Shown: piece by piece, positions 1 through 14,400 of the stretch | Numbering within the stretch: the stretch's first letter is position 1 | How the letters are laid out: every line of letters starts with the position of its first letter | From: Branchiostoma floridae | Taxonomy: Eukaryota; Chordata; Leptocardii; Amphioxiformes; Branchiostomatidae | Direction: 5' to 3' | DNA: 64,000 nucleotides | Assembly: GCF_000003815.2 (NCBI RefSeq) | Contig: NC_049992.1 | Coordinates: forward strand, 11,484,753 to 11,548,752 | The notes under the pieces: generated by a model | What the model was told of the DNA's origin: nothing | Database searches by the model: none | Seen by the model: only the letters and a program-made list of their open reading frames with translations | Program-made: the position numbers and the translations under genes

Positions 1-132
1 ACTTCTTTCACTATCCTGAGTTTATGCAGGCTAGGCTGCCAAATCCAATTTTCAAATAGATTGTCATGAGCATATGAGGTAACAGTGTGAATCAAGCAGT
101 CTGTTTGTTGATATAGCTCAGTAACTACTTAC

Positions 133-2417
133 CTGTAATATGACATCTGAGGAAAGGTCAGTCATACCAGGGTATCTTGTAGAAACATTTTATACAATGA
201 TACACTAAACTTAAATGGTACATCTTTAGCTAAGGGCACAAGCCGCCGTACCTGCAATTTGTCCGTACGTTTTTTGGGAGGCCACGTCCCCCACGTTTTT
301 CTGAAAACGTGGGAAATGACTGGCAAGAGCAGGAAGGGAGTACGTCAATGCACGGCACCTAAAGTTTTGCCTGCACGCAAAGTTTTACGGCATGTCTGCG
401 TGCTCCAAAATCCGTCTGATTCCTACGAGTTCGTACAGAGGCGGTACTTACCACTTGCGGATACAAAAAGATTTCCCACATTTTGGCACGTAGACAGCAC
501 GTATTTGCATGTACAGTGGGTTGTGCCCTTAGCTTTAAATGAACCATTGCTACATTCAGTGAATGCACGTTGACTACAGAATACATTATATACCTATGTT
601 TGAAGACCTGGCCAAGACCATCTCTTCCCTGGTGTTTGTCATGTACTCCAGCACAGTGTCACACAACTCCTCCAGGACATCTGTGATATTGGTCACCTCC
701 TGGATTCCTACAGTCTGGGATAAAACAGGACAAATTTCCTAGGCTGCTGTGCAAAGTTACAAAGTTAAACATTCTAATCTTAAGAAAAAAAATGGGATCA
801 CCTGTACTGGATATCAGACTGGGATGATATCTTTAGAAGGCAAAACTCTCAACATCAATATTCTCAGGCTGCTGTGTAAAGTCAGAACCACATGACATTG
901 CTTTTTGAGTAGAATTGAATCATTCTTTTTGTAAGAAAAAAATTGTGGTCACCAGTACTGGACAGCAGTCTTACCTCTTGAATGTCAGCCCACTGGTCGA
1001 AGTAGGGTCTACCATACAGCAGGCTGGCAATCTCAAGCATGTCCTGAAAGAATACAAGCCTTGTTATGATGGCAAATCTAGCAAGAATATTGTCACAATA
1101 TCCTTAGCAGTAGCCAGTATTTCATTATGTTGCTAATGGGATCCCTGACACCCTGGGGGTAGGCAGCAGCCGGTTAGGCCATGAAATTGACAAACTGTAC
1201 TGTAACAGTATTTTACCTTCATTCTAGCCAAGAAAGGAGAAATTAATCACCAAAAATCAAGTACAGGACATGACATTGACAACAGCATTTTACCTTCATT
1301 CTAGCCAAGAAAGGAGAAACTAATCACTTAAAATCAAGTACAGGACATAGTTTTGTCTTTAGTTAATGATTGACTTGTACAGAAAGAACTTTACATCAAT
1401 GTATTGTTCGCGTCTCGCTCGGCTGCCGTCCTCGTACAGGAGCGGTTTCAGGCGGACGAGGCTGGTCAGGAGACGCTTGGCCTTGAGCAGGTCTCCTGCC
1501 TGCAGGCAGCCGGGGTCCGCTAGGAGGCGCTTCAGATCCTCGTCCAGGTCAGTCACAGCCATCATCTTGCCGTTAATCTGACTCAGCTACGAGCAACAAG
1601 GTCACACTTGTTATTTTGCATATCTATTAGTCATACAGAGTCATATATCATTTTGACAGAATATTACATGTACCTCATTTTCCTGGATACACCAAACACA
1701 GCTCTGAGATAACTCCATGATGTGGAGATACTTAGTAAATACTGATAACCATTTGCCTCTAGTATACACAGAAAACTTGCCCAAGATGTTGCAGAAGAGC
1801 ATCAGGACTTAAAAATCATTATGAAAGACACTTGGAGAAGCAGAGTGGACTTAGGGAAACAGCCTGATATGATGACACACAGCAAAGTCTGATCTCACCC
1901 TGCCATAAATCTCCTCCATGGCTGGGGAGGTGCACCTGGTGAAATCCTCTTCCTCCCAGTGGCCATACCTGCCACACTTCCGGGTTCCAAAGACTGAAAC
2001 AGATCAAACTCACTTCAATCCCAACTTACCAAGACAAGATTAAGTGTTAAGTACAAAGAATTTACATAATTATTCAATTCCGTGTATCTATTGTGTTGGA
2101 AAAAAAACACGCTGACTTCAAGAATGATGACTCTAAGTAACTCTGGGTATTCTTGGTTCCAAAAACTGATCAATGTACATTCAATCCCAATTTACCAAGA
2201 AGAGATACATTAAGTACAAAGAATTTTCATATATTCTAATCGTGTATCTATTGTGTTGAAAAAACTGCTGATTTCAAGAATGATGAATCTTGGTATTCTT
2301 GCAAAATATCGTATAGGCACTGACCACCATCTTGATCTGCACAGGAAACATTCTGTATTTCCTCTGCTTCTACTTCATTCCACACCACACCACAGCGGCC
2401 ACGGACCGTCCTGCATT
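133..2417 (-). CDS. Hormone-receptor motif and start of GAIN domain (exons 21-26 of the receptor)
   Basis: Part of the adhesion-GPCR-like gene. Exons 21-22 read CRTVRGRCGVVWNEV, then RKCGRYGHWEEEDFTRC-TSP, the cysteine and Trp pattern of the HormR module before GAIN. Exons 23-26 form helices typical of GAIN subdomain A (LKRLLADPGCLQAGDLLKAK, DMLEIASLLYG, TNITDVLEELCDTVLEYM). The last exon in the window, 175-133, is 43 nt with a clean GTAAGT donor; the gene continues to the left. Confidence 0.75.
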
Positions 2418-5400
2418 CTGGGGAGGGATTGACAACAGATAGAGCAAGGATATTATACAGTGATCTTCAACAGGTACATGTACATGTACAACTGTCTTTG
2501 TCAAGTTGCTGAAATCTGCCAGCAGTCTTGATGTTGATATGTGTATATTTTTCAAGAGCAACTTCAGAATAGATTAAAATGTACATGATAAGAAATATTA
2601 GTTTTCCTTAAGGTTATGGTTAAATTCTTGAGTCATTTATATGCATGTCATAAAATCCTTCTTCAATTTGTTGCCAGGCATTGTGGTCTTGAGAAATTTT
2701 GTTTGCTTTCAGATGGTCTAGTTTTGCTTTCAACTAAACCTAATACCGTTTGCCACAACTTTCTTACTTGGCATGTTAGAGCAGAGGTGCTCATTGCACT
2801 GCCCAGTCACAGTTTGGATGCCTCTGCCGTCACTGTCCCCATCACAGCGCTGCCCCGCGTACTCTGGGGCTGGGTTGTTACAGATCCGAGTTCGCTGCCT
2901 GGTGCCCCCTCCACAGCGCCTGGTACAACGTGACCACTCCATCCACGCTCCCCAGCCTCCGTCAACTGTGGTTATCACAAGGTCATACTGATATTTCTAA
3001 ATGACTGGTTGATAGATGATAACATATATAGATGCGATGATAACATATATAGAACTTTATTGCACAACAATTGTACATGGTACAATGTATGGCATAGATT
3101 TGTGGGACAACGTGCATCAATCAATGCTGGACAGCAAACTATTGCCAAGGCAATTCATGCATTACAATTATATACATTGTAAATCACTCACCCTAAAGAA
3201 TACAAGAGGCTAGATCACATTTAAGTGTGTCACAGTCCTTAATACATACAGTCACTGTGCCAACCATGTAGGTTGCTATTTTGTCTCACGACATTGAATA
3301 CATACATTTTTAATATCATACATAATATTGACCAAACAAATCTAATCTGCTGGATTTAAAATTTCTTAATATGTTAATGCATACCCATCAGAACTTAGTT
3401 TAACAACAATGTTTTTACTGATGACTTTCATGCTGGATAAAACATAATGCATTTGACAAAATTTTATTCTTCAGATTTCATACTTATTGTCTAGAAAAAT
3501 CAAAGAAATAGTTTTAACCTGGGCATGGGTTGTTGGTGCAGATCTTCCAGTCCTGTGTGTCGGCAGTGGTCCCATTACAGACAGACTCTGGCTCCACTGT
3601 TGTACCGTTCATGCACGCCCTCGTGCGGCTGTGGGTGGCATTGCCGCAGGTGGCAGGGCAGGGGGAGAAGTCTGACCAGGTGGACCAGTACACCTCACCT
3701 GTAGAAAGAGTTGAGACGAAATCAAGCTTGTGATGCTCTTGCTACAAACAATACAATATACATGTGTATGTGATTTCATAGAGAATTGCACATGTTGGAT
3801 CATTGCTTCAAAACTAATAAATGTTAATTTTGTACATTTGGTTCTGAGTGAGAAACCAGGCAAGGGGAAGTTTCTTCCACAATTTCTTTTTCTTATTTGA
3901 AATGACACTGCTGTATCAGCAATACTTCTCCAAATACATTATTTATGTCAACTTTCTGAATTGTGAATTCTTTGTTATGTATATCAAACTCCTCCACTGA
4001 AAGTCATTGTTGACTCATACCAGGGCAAGGATCAGATCCACAGCCCTGTATCTCTGTGTCGTTCCCTTCACAGTCTCGGCCTCCCCAGCCAGGAGCGGGG
4101 TTATCGCAGGCTCTGGTACGGTTGGCGATCCCTCCGCCACATGATACGCTGCACTGTCCCCACTCACTCCACTCAGACCAGCGACCATCAGCTGTGAAGC
4201 AGATCAACAAGAGTAGGCTCAGAGTGACAAAGCTAAGAAAATTTTACAGTGCTGATGGTTCAACAACTGAGCTGCTGAATTTTAAGTACTTCCCATAGAG
4301 GCAGTGGCCATCTCCATTCCTACCGTAGATTCCACTCATTATAGTCCACTTAGTATTGTAGTAACTGAAATTGTTGTAATATAATGTATATGTGTAATAT
4401 TAGACTGTAACTTTTGTTATCTATACATTGTGATACATTGTCACTGTTGGATGCAATTGTTGCACCATAAATCATCATTGTCATTGCCATTGTATATCCC
4501 TGGGGTCACACAGACCACTACAGTAGGGGCCAGTCCATGAGTATTCAACTTCCATACTCTTCTCATACAAAGTAATTGCTTACTGCTAAACAAAGAAACT
4601 GTATGTACTGTTTTTCAATGGGACTTTGGTATGACCCAGCTGGGGTTTGAATCTCTAATCTTCCATTGCACCAGTCTAAACAACTACATGTCTATGAAGA
4701 CATGATCAGACCTGGACAAGGCATCTCGTTGCAGCGCCGAGTCTCGACCGCCGGCCCCTCGCAGGGTGCGCCGGTGCCCTCCTGTCCGAGACAGACGCGT
4801 GTCCGCTGCTGCGTGCCACGCCCACACTCCAGGGTGCACTCAGAGTACTCCCTCCATTCTGACCACTCCCCATCGGCTGTAGGGGTGTTGAGAGGAGGAA
4901 ACATACATGTAATGCATGTCGTACATTACTCAAGGAAGAACATTACTCAAGGAAGTCATTATAAGTGACTTCATACAAAGCGCTACCATCATCTGCAAAG
5001 ATGGAAAGATGCCTACTAGAGGCATTGCCAAGTTTGTTATGGAAACTTAGATCTCCATTTAATGAATTTGATGTAAAAAAGTTATGTCAGAAACAAGCAT
5101 TTATCATTCAGTATTTGAGCTTGAACTGAATTATAGATTGTTAAGATAATAACAAAGAAATAGAATATTAGTAAAATGAGTCTGTCCATCGTCATTAAAC
5201 ATTTGGCCAAAACTACAAAATGTACCTCTGCCCTCTAGTGACGCTGACAAAGAGTGATGAATGTTACTCGAAATGTCCAGAAGTAAATCTGCTTTTATCC
5301 ACTTTTAGAGATTGAATTGTATTAGTTTGCCTTCTTTACAAAAACTTCATAATGACTAAAAAAGAGGCAAGGAAAGAAATGATTAACAGAACACCAAACC

Positions 5401-8400
5401 TGCACAAGGGTCCTGATGACACTGTCTCTGCTGGGTGCGACTCCCAGGACAGCCTTTCCCACCGAACACTGGGGTGGGGTCGGAACAGCTGCGGACACGC
5501 TGCTGCACTGCAGCTCCACACGACTGGCTGCAGGCTCCCCACGCCTCCCAGCTGGTCCAGCCTCCATGGACTGTCAGTCAAAACAAAAAAATATCACATC
5601 ACGTTTCATACACATAAATCTATCTTATCAGTTTAGCTCAGTTTAGATCAATTCCTGGCACAAGACAATGTCTCCTTGGTAAAGGTAATTAACAGGACTT
5701 TCCCTATACTCCTGAGACTCCAAAAAGACTTTGGTTGGGGTAGTAAGAGGCATTACCCTGCCTTCCAATACCATGTCTTCGATTCAGAGAATAACAACAA
5801 ACAGCCCTTACAGCCTCAAAACAGCTTTTTGCAGTCCTACCTTTTACATAATGATTGATTGAACCAAGTTAGACCTTTATTGCACATTTTTGCCACACTG
5901 GGCTAAGTACAGGTCACAACAAGATTCGTTGAAAAGATTCAGTTAACAGATACAAAATGAAACTATCGTTGGAAAAATTCAACTTCTCTTCGATAATAAA
6001 TAATGAGGTGAGAATTATTTGACAGATACTTGACTTGAGTTTCTACTGTAGCACCTCACCTGGACAGTGGTCCAAGTCACAGGCTATCTCCTGTGTCTGG
6101 AGAGCCTTCCCAGCAGCACCCTCACACTCGATGCTGGGGGACCCGTCCACGTGGTGGCACTGCCTGGTGCGGGTCCTCACCCCGTCCCCACAGCTCTGGC
6201 TACAAGGGCTGTAGGCCGACCAGGTGCTCCACACGTGTACAACAGCTGCAGCAGGTGGCATGAGAAACAGTTCGGTTCAGGCATTTTAAAAACAATTTTG
6301 ATTTAGGTTAAGCTTTGGATAAAGGTAAACTTATCTAGAGTTAGTAGCTGAAAAACAAGAAGTAGTAGCTGAAAAACAAAATTTTATGTGTATACAAGAC
6401 TGTTGCAACACTTTATCATGGGCAGCCAAAGTTTTTTTTCATTCTACTATTAACAATACTACCCAATCATCCAGACCTAACCTTGGTCATAAGCCTAGCC
6501 CAACACTGAACCTTATATTGTATGTGACCCAATATGATCCAATTATACAGATTTTTTTTTGTTATACTCACATGGGCGCTTTGTCAAAGTCACTGCCTCA
6601 CTCTCCTTGCCATTGCTGTACACTGAGACAGCGATCTCATACTCATGCTCCACAGAGAGACCATTCAGGGTCATCCCGGTGTCTGTGATGATCTGTGACT
6701 GTTTGGATGTTGGCCTTCCCACGATGCCATGGGTGATGATGTAGCCCTCCAGGTTCCCGGACGTGGGGCGGTCCCAGGCCAGCTCGATGTAAGTGGTGCC
6801 GCTGGACTCCACCCAGAGGTCAGCGGGAGGGTTGGGGACTGGAACAACACATGATGAAATGTTAAAAACAAAACATGAAATATTCCATACATCTCACACT
6901 TCCAGCACAACATCCATACATCCATACATACATCTCACACTTCCAGCACGTCAATTTTTCCACAAACTATTGCGCGCCATCTTCTTTCAAAGATGCTTCT
7001 TGCACTACCTGGGTTTCAAGGTTTCAAGACAAGAAATATGCATACAAATCAAGTTTTCTACTAACAACTACCTGTAACATTCTGTGGCACCAAGAGATTA
7101 ATTTAGATTTTGAAATATTGTAAATCTTATCATATGCTGCCAAAACATAAGTTTGTGCCATGCTACACAAGTCAAAATGTGTCAAGATTGAACTCTTGAC
7201 AGTTCATTTTTCTACATTAAATTTTACTTTTTTTCATTCTGAATTCTCTTCCTGTGATTTGGATGTTGTACTACAAATTCAAACTTGAACTGAAACCACA
7301 AGCTCTTACATGTTGACTCCCGCAGAATGACAGGCTCGCTGGAGTTCCCGTCATAGTTTGACCTCACATACATCACATAGTTTGCTCCTGCCAACAGCCC
7401 TGTGGCTTCAAAACTTGGTGGGGTGAACGGCCTGTAGGGCGTTGCTCCCTCCCCAGGCTTGGGTATGGCGTCCCCAGTGTAGTTCCCATAGGAAATCTCG
7501 TAGGTGGCAAACTGAAGTGCCTTGGTGAGGGGCGGGGCAGAACCGGACACCCTGTCCAGGCTGACTGTGATGAAGCTGGAGGTTGTTGAGGTGCTTTCAA
7601 CATGCATGTTGATTGGTGGTTCCAGTTCTGAAAACAATAATTAGCATGTCCATGAAGAATATGTATTGTAATCCATAAGCTTGTGTGTGTGTGTAATTCT
7701 GCTTCAGAATGTTTGGTGTGAATTTGCTTTGGCCTTGACAGAAAGTGCTTTGGCCTTGTTAGTCTCAATAGACGGTTGACACCTCCAGTCATTGTTTCCA
7801 GTTACAGAAAGTAGACAACATATTATATGACTGAGTCGTAGTATATGTAGAGTCACATGTCTTATGTTGTGCAGCAGACAGTAAAGAAACTGGCAAAATC
7901 CTACATTGCACAAAGGGGACAACCACACCAGTGACATCAATCGAAACTGCAATCTAACTGGTGTGCACTTTTAAAATCATTCTTCTTTCCTATTTAGAAG
8001 CATCACAAACCTCTTACTTACTTGTCACAGCTACTTCCTGACTTGACCTTGCGCTTGACACCCCAAAGAACACGGTTGTCACTGTGAACTGATACTCCGT
8101 CATCGGCTGTAGTCCAGAGATCGTGGCAGAGGTGCGGTCACCCGGAACTAATGTTGTAAAAGTCTGGCCATCCATGATGTTTGTGTATGTGACTTCGTAA
8201 TTGGTGACTCCGCCCACAACCGGCGGGTTCCAGTCAAGTGAGATGGAGTTGTGGGTGATTGACAGGAGGAGGAGATCGTTCGGTGGATCAGGATCTGTCA
8301 CGGTCAAAGAAAATGATTTTACCTCACAAGTTCAGTAATAGTACTATCATTTCAGTGGATGTAACTTGGCTCATACCTGATCTTGAATCAAGACAACTTT

Positions 8401-11400
8401 CTATGGATACACAATACCTCTCAGTCACTGACAAAAAATAGTGGATGCTATCTCAAATGACTGAAAGTCTTCCAAATCCATTCAGTTCCTCAATCAACTT
8501 TTGCATCGTGTATCTTATTAACTGGTTATCTGAACTTCTATGTGTTAACTAGAGTTTAGATGCATTATAACTGAAGTTTAAGTTTTAGAATTTCTATTAG
8601 TCACATAATGATAAAATACAGAAAACCATTTTGCAGCGATACATGTATAAGGCACTATTTTCTTCCCATTTTCGACTTTGTGTAAATCATCAAAAGTCTT
8701 TACAAAATTGGAAGCATGATTGAAAGATAGGAAAAAGTGAGTAAGGTCTTTACCAGTTGGGAACACAATGATCGCTGGTTCACTCTCAGCTCCCGACACA
8801 TCCACCGCAATGACCTTGAACTCATACTTCCTCCCAGGGAAAAGGTTGTTGGATTCCACTGACTTAATCTGGAAAAACAGACAAAACAGATAAGGTGCAG
8901 CTTGTACTACAAGTGAACACATGGGGATGATACAAGACTTTATAGTAGCAAAAAGAATCTTCATTTTGTCTTTTTTGTAAATTTTATCTTTGGCCTTCAA
9001 TCATGTTTTATTTAACACAAAAGAAAACACAATACATCAGATTAAAACAAAATCGAATTACCAATATGACTGAATACAAAAAGATATGTATGTGTAAAAT
9101 GCGATGTAATGCATTGCGTCTTTCAGACATACAGACAAACTGTTTCATCATGAGCACGTGTTAAAGTGTAAATATTTGAAATAATTTGTCTAGATTGTAT
9201 CTTAATTACAGTGTTTAAAAGGATAATAAGGTAGAATTGAACATGTTACTTACAATCCTACCAACATCGGCCATAGGAACTGTTGGGAGCGTCCCAGCCT
9301 CGCCAAGTTCCCGCTTAAAGTTCGCGACCCGTGCCATCCGGAAACCTCGCCAGGAGAAGTCAAGTTCGGTTGTGCTGTGCCGGTCCACATACAAATCTGG
9401 AGGCTGGGGATCGAAGCATCAATATAGACAAATTGATACACAATTGCAACGGCAGCAATATTCCTTCATGGATTTGTAACTGATTTTGATATGACTTGTG
9501 ACAACAATCAGTGATAAGACAAAAAATCACAATCAAATCTACCATGTGACAAATGTACCTTGGTGCTTAACACCATTCACATCATGAAATAATAAACCTG
9601 CCCCTGTGCTGAAAACTATTCGTACCATGCAACAAACCTGTCCTTGCAGGTGCTCAACACCATGCACAATGGGGAAAACCCTGTCCCTGGTGCTAAATGC
9701 CATCCACATTGTAGAACAAACCTGTCCCTGGTGCTGAACACCATTCACACCTAGTGCGTAACACCAACTACACCATGTGATATACCTGTCCTTGGTGCTG
9801 AACACCTTCCATGCTGTATTAAAACCTGCCCCTGGTGCTGAAGACCATTCACACCATGTTAAATACTTGTACTTGTATATAAGTGCTGAACAATGTCCAC
9901 ACTTTACAACAAACCTGTTCCTAGTGCAGAACACTATTCACCCCATGTATCTGTCCTTGGTACTGAACGCCATCCATACCATAAGACAAACCTGTCCTTG
10001 GTGCTGAACACCATTACCACCATGTAAAATACCTGTCCTTGGTGCTGAACACAATATCCATCATGAAACAAACCTGTCTCTGATCCTTAATAGAGAATAC
10101 GTGTTTAACACAAACAAGAGAATTGGAGGTCATAACTATTTACAGCTCCTTGCATCATTGATTTTTAAATAGACCAGCCTGTACCAAAGGAGAGTAGGCA
10201 CGGTCCTCAGGCCCTCCTTCATCCACCAGCCCATCACAGTCATTATCCAGACCATCGGCATGGAGGCCGTCATCAGCTGACACAACGCAGGGGTTGATGG
10301 GAGCAAACCTGCAACAAGAAAGAAATTGAATCACTATGTTACATATGCATGTCTTAAGTGTCTATGCATCTCTTTGTTATCTGTGTGTGTATCATGCTCC
10401 AGGAAACAATTCTAGTTTTAGTGTTGTGCTTGCTTGCTTGCTTAGGGCAGTCCGTCTGTGCCAACGATGACATCACTGTTAGCTGTCAAAGTCTTAGTGC
10501 AGTTGTATTTGGAGTTTTAGTGTTGTATATGGAGTTTTTAGTATAATTGTATTTGGAGTTTTTAGTATTGTATTTGGACAATGGTGCACAAAACTAAGAT
10601 TCCATAGAAAGAAGATCATTTACTCTATGCAGTTTGTGAGATACTTACATGAAAAGGAAGAATGTATCGACTACCAGAAGGTGTTTACACTTTGACAAAT
10701 CTAAAAATAATGAAGGTCAGTTTCTATCATCCGCTCTTACCTTTGCCCCCCAGGGTAGCTGTATGACTCTCCTCCTGCCGTCCCATACTGCACCACACCA
10801 AAGGCTCCCTGAAGGCTGTTGTGCTGGAAGGTGGCGGTGGTGGCACCTGGACTCATGTTCTTAGTGGTAGCTGAGTAACCTGACTCTTGGCTCCAACCAG
10901 AGACAGCTGGGAGGAACAAAGAACAAACAGTGTAAGGCTTGAAAGGGAAGGGGGGGGGGCAAATGAAGCAGCAATGAAGAATATTTACCTCACTGTTACT
11001 TCTATCATCTTCATTCCCACCCTTGCATATTTTAATTGACTTGAGAAAATAACATCACTAGAAATTCCATGTAAGAGACAAAAGTGGTGGTCCTAATCAA
11101 GAAGCAGTTCTTCATACAGTAAGCTGTCTTCAAAAGATTCAAGGAGTGAGTAAAAAAATAGATCAATTTAACAGTAAGCAGGAAAAGAAAGCATTTCTAC
11201 ATAACTGTGAAGAAAACACCTTCTAGAGAACTTTAAGTAAAACAAAGGAGATTGTAGATGAAGATGTACCTGTAGTTATCTCTGACATGACACCAGTTTC
11301 CTGTGCAGTGCTTACACTAAGGATGGCAGAGTTGGTCCAGTCAGAGATGGCAGCGAGACCGTAGTCTGATGTGTACTGCTCCACTGGTGGGATGACTGTC

Positions 11401-14400
11401 ATGGATGGAGCACGGCCACTCTAATTCAGATATTGATAAAAGTGCTGTGTTAGTTGCTGCTAACTGTACTCTAATTCAGTAATACTACATTTCTACTGTG
11501 GAACAAGACACATGAATGTGTGATGATGTTTTGTCTGTACGATGTTTTGATAATTACAGAATACTGGGTATTACTACAGTAACTATTTGAAGCACGTGAT
11601 TTTGTCCACTTATATGACTTTACTACGAAAGGCAGAGGCCTGGTGAAGTTGATTTGGCTCAAAACAGGTAAATCCTTCAAGGAGATTTCAGACTATATGG
11701 GGAAGTGTTGATAGCAAGTCTTAGTTCAAGAATGACCCTGATTAAACTTACCCCCCCATTGGTATACTGAGCCACCAGGACTGGGTAGTCAGCTTGAATG
11801 ACTGTCACAGCACTAACATCAATGGATGCAAATGATCCTGCACTGATCGGACCACTGTTTGCGCCGTTTATGGAGTAGTCAGTGAGTTGTGATGCAATCA
11901 CCCTGACTTTGTCTGTACCTCCATCTGTATGTAGAACAATGCCAGTAAAATTACAATTCAGTTTGCAGTATGCTGCAGGATTGCTGATAAACATGCCTGG
12001 ATTAGATGTTAGATGTGGTCAACTGCTCTATCTGCAGCCAATGATGTTCACATTGTACATTCCCTCTACTCATACAACTTATTTGAGCAACTGGATGGAC
12101 TTTGTCAAATGCTCTTATGCTCTTTCATTGTTCCCCAGTTTTACATGAAAAACAGGTTGATGACATGAGCTGAAATATTCTGGTTAAACAATAAGTAAAT
12201 GTATAATGCACTACCTTTTGTCAGTAACTGTAGCTGACAAAAGGCAACAGCTGCTTCCTGACATTTCTGACCACTTTTGACATCTAAACAGTTGCTTGAG
12301 TGACTTTTGTATTGTGTACTGATGATGATGATGATTGATTCTCCTGTCGAACAGTCACTTGCGAGGTGGGTTTGTTGACCTGTTTGCCTGACCTGCACAT
12401 GACTTTTCAAGGTGAAGGAGGGGTGTGCACTTCCTTCTCAACCCTCTTACAAGTACAGGAACTGGCAGATGAAGCTTCCTCCCACCCCAACTCGTTTATA
12501 GCGGGTGCATCATGCCCGAACATGCCTCTAAGATCTGCTGCTGTGTATACAAATTGTGTACACTAAGACAACTTCATACATCAGTTTTAGATACACCAAA
12601 ACACATGCATTCACGTCTGTCCCTTAGGATATTCCATGCAGAAGAACTTACTGAGTGGTTTGACCACAAAGGTGCTCCCCCAGGTGTAGACAGGAGGTAG
12701 GTACTCCACCATGTACCCTGCATCTCCTGAACCCACCACAGCACCATCAGTACCACTCAGGACTGCTATCGGCTTGTCAGAGATGACCTGTGAACAAATG
12801 AACAAGGCACCAACATGTCAGGCTTGAGTGATCTCAGTAGCTTAGCTCTTTAAAGCTTTCCTGGAAGGCTTAAAATACCAGCCACACAAAACTTGTACCA
12901 ATTGATATTATTTTTGGTAGTGAGGAAGCTTTATAGCTGCTATGACTGAGGAAGCACCCAGCAGCCAGCCAGATCATTGGAACCTTTCCTTGAATTTGGA
13001 AAATTTTTAGTGCAGCTAAGAAGTAGTAAGAATCACTTAAAAAGGAAATAGAATCTGATGTGCAAAATCGATATCCCAAGGTGTATGTTTTCAGGCTTGG
13101 ATATTTTTCCAATGAAACTATACAAAATGTGTACAAAACTGTTAGACTTATAACAACGTGACAGTTGAAACTAACCCTTGTTCCAGTGAGATCCCCTGCA
13201 GTCGTTGAAGCCACAAACTGTACCGTTTCCATTCTGTGCACCTCTAGTATGATATCCTGTCCACTACTGTAGGTGTGGGATCCAGAGCGGTCCTGTGCCC
13301 CCTCAAACGTCACTCCAGCAGTCAGAGTGATCCTGACCATGGTACGGTCATGTACGCCAATCATCACAACTCTGGACCTGCCAGTACTTCCTGGGAGTGG
13401 GCAAATGTAAAGAGATAAAGATGTATGTTTGTTGACCCCAAAACAGCAGAACAAGTTGTGTCAACATAACCAACAGTATATTTCTTCCATTCTTACAATA
13501 GTTTCATCTATGAACATTCTGTTTCAAATCAAATGGCTTGCAAGTAACCATTTGACAATAGGTAATACTACCATCTTACGTCTTACATCTAGCTCTATTC
13601 ACTGTTTGGCATTTGACAATTAGTCGCTGACTTTTGATGCAAAATTCCTCAACATTTGTACCTTGGTAACTGGCCACATAGTACTCTTTCCCCAGCACAT
13701 CTGTGGGCAGGGCCATGTAGCCATCTTTATTGCCCCGACCATAAACCGTGATCTCGTCATTGGCCTTGATGAGCCAGCTGTTGAACTGCCCCGTCCTGCC
13801 TGATCCGGACACGACTGGTTCACTCAGTGTTTCCTCATGCACCAAACCGGCAGACTAGAAAACAAAGAAAAAAATGTCAGAGACCTCAGTCTTCAGAGTA
13901 CTCTGAAACAACTGCTGATTTCAAATGTCATCACAGACATACTCAACAGTGAGCATTACAAATCATTATTTGGAAGATTTTGTTTTGTATCTATCAGAAA
14001 TCATATGAAACATTTTGAATGCCATCAGTGTCACTTTACAAGCATCTATTTCCTTTATGCTTGAGGTGTTGCAGAAAAAGGGCACTAATGTGATTAAAAA
14101 ATGAAAATTTATTCATTTGAATCTACAGCTATTTGCATATACCTACACTAAGTGTAATATTGCTGCCTATTTGTTGATCGTTCAATCCGAAGATTTGAAC
14201 AGTGGTGTCCAAGTAGGATGTGGCCCTGATCAGTGCCTTCTTGTTGGTAATGCCAGCTGGAAATGCCAGGAGAAATTCAGTCCCAGCATTGTCAGGCAAA
14301 TTGTATCCTGCAAAAAATATTTGTAAAATCAACAAACTTCATCCGTCTCTCATAATTCAATCAAGTGTTAAAAGCGTAAAATAAGCTCTCATGTTCCATA

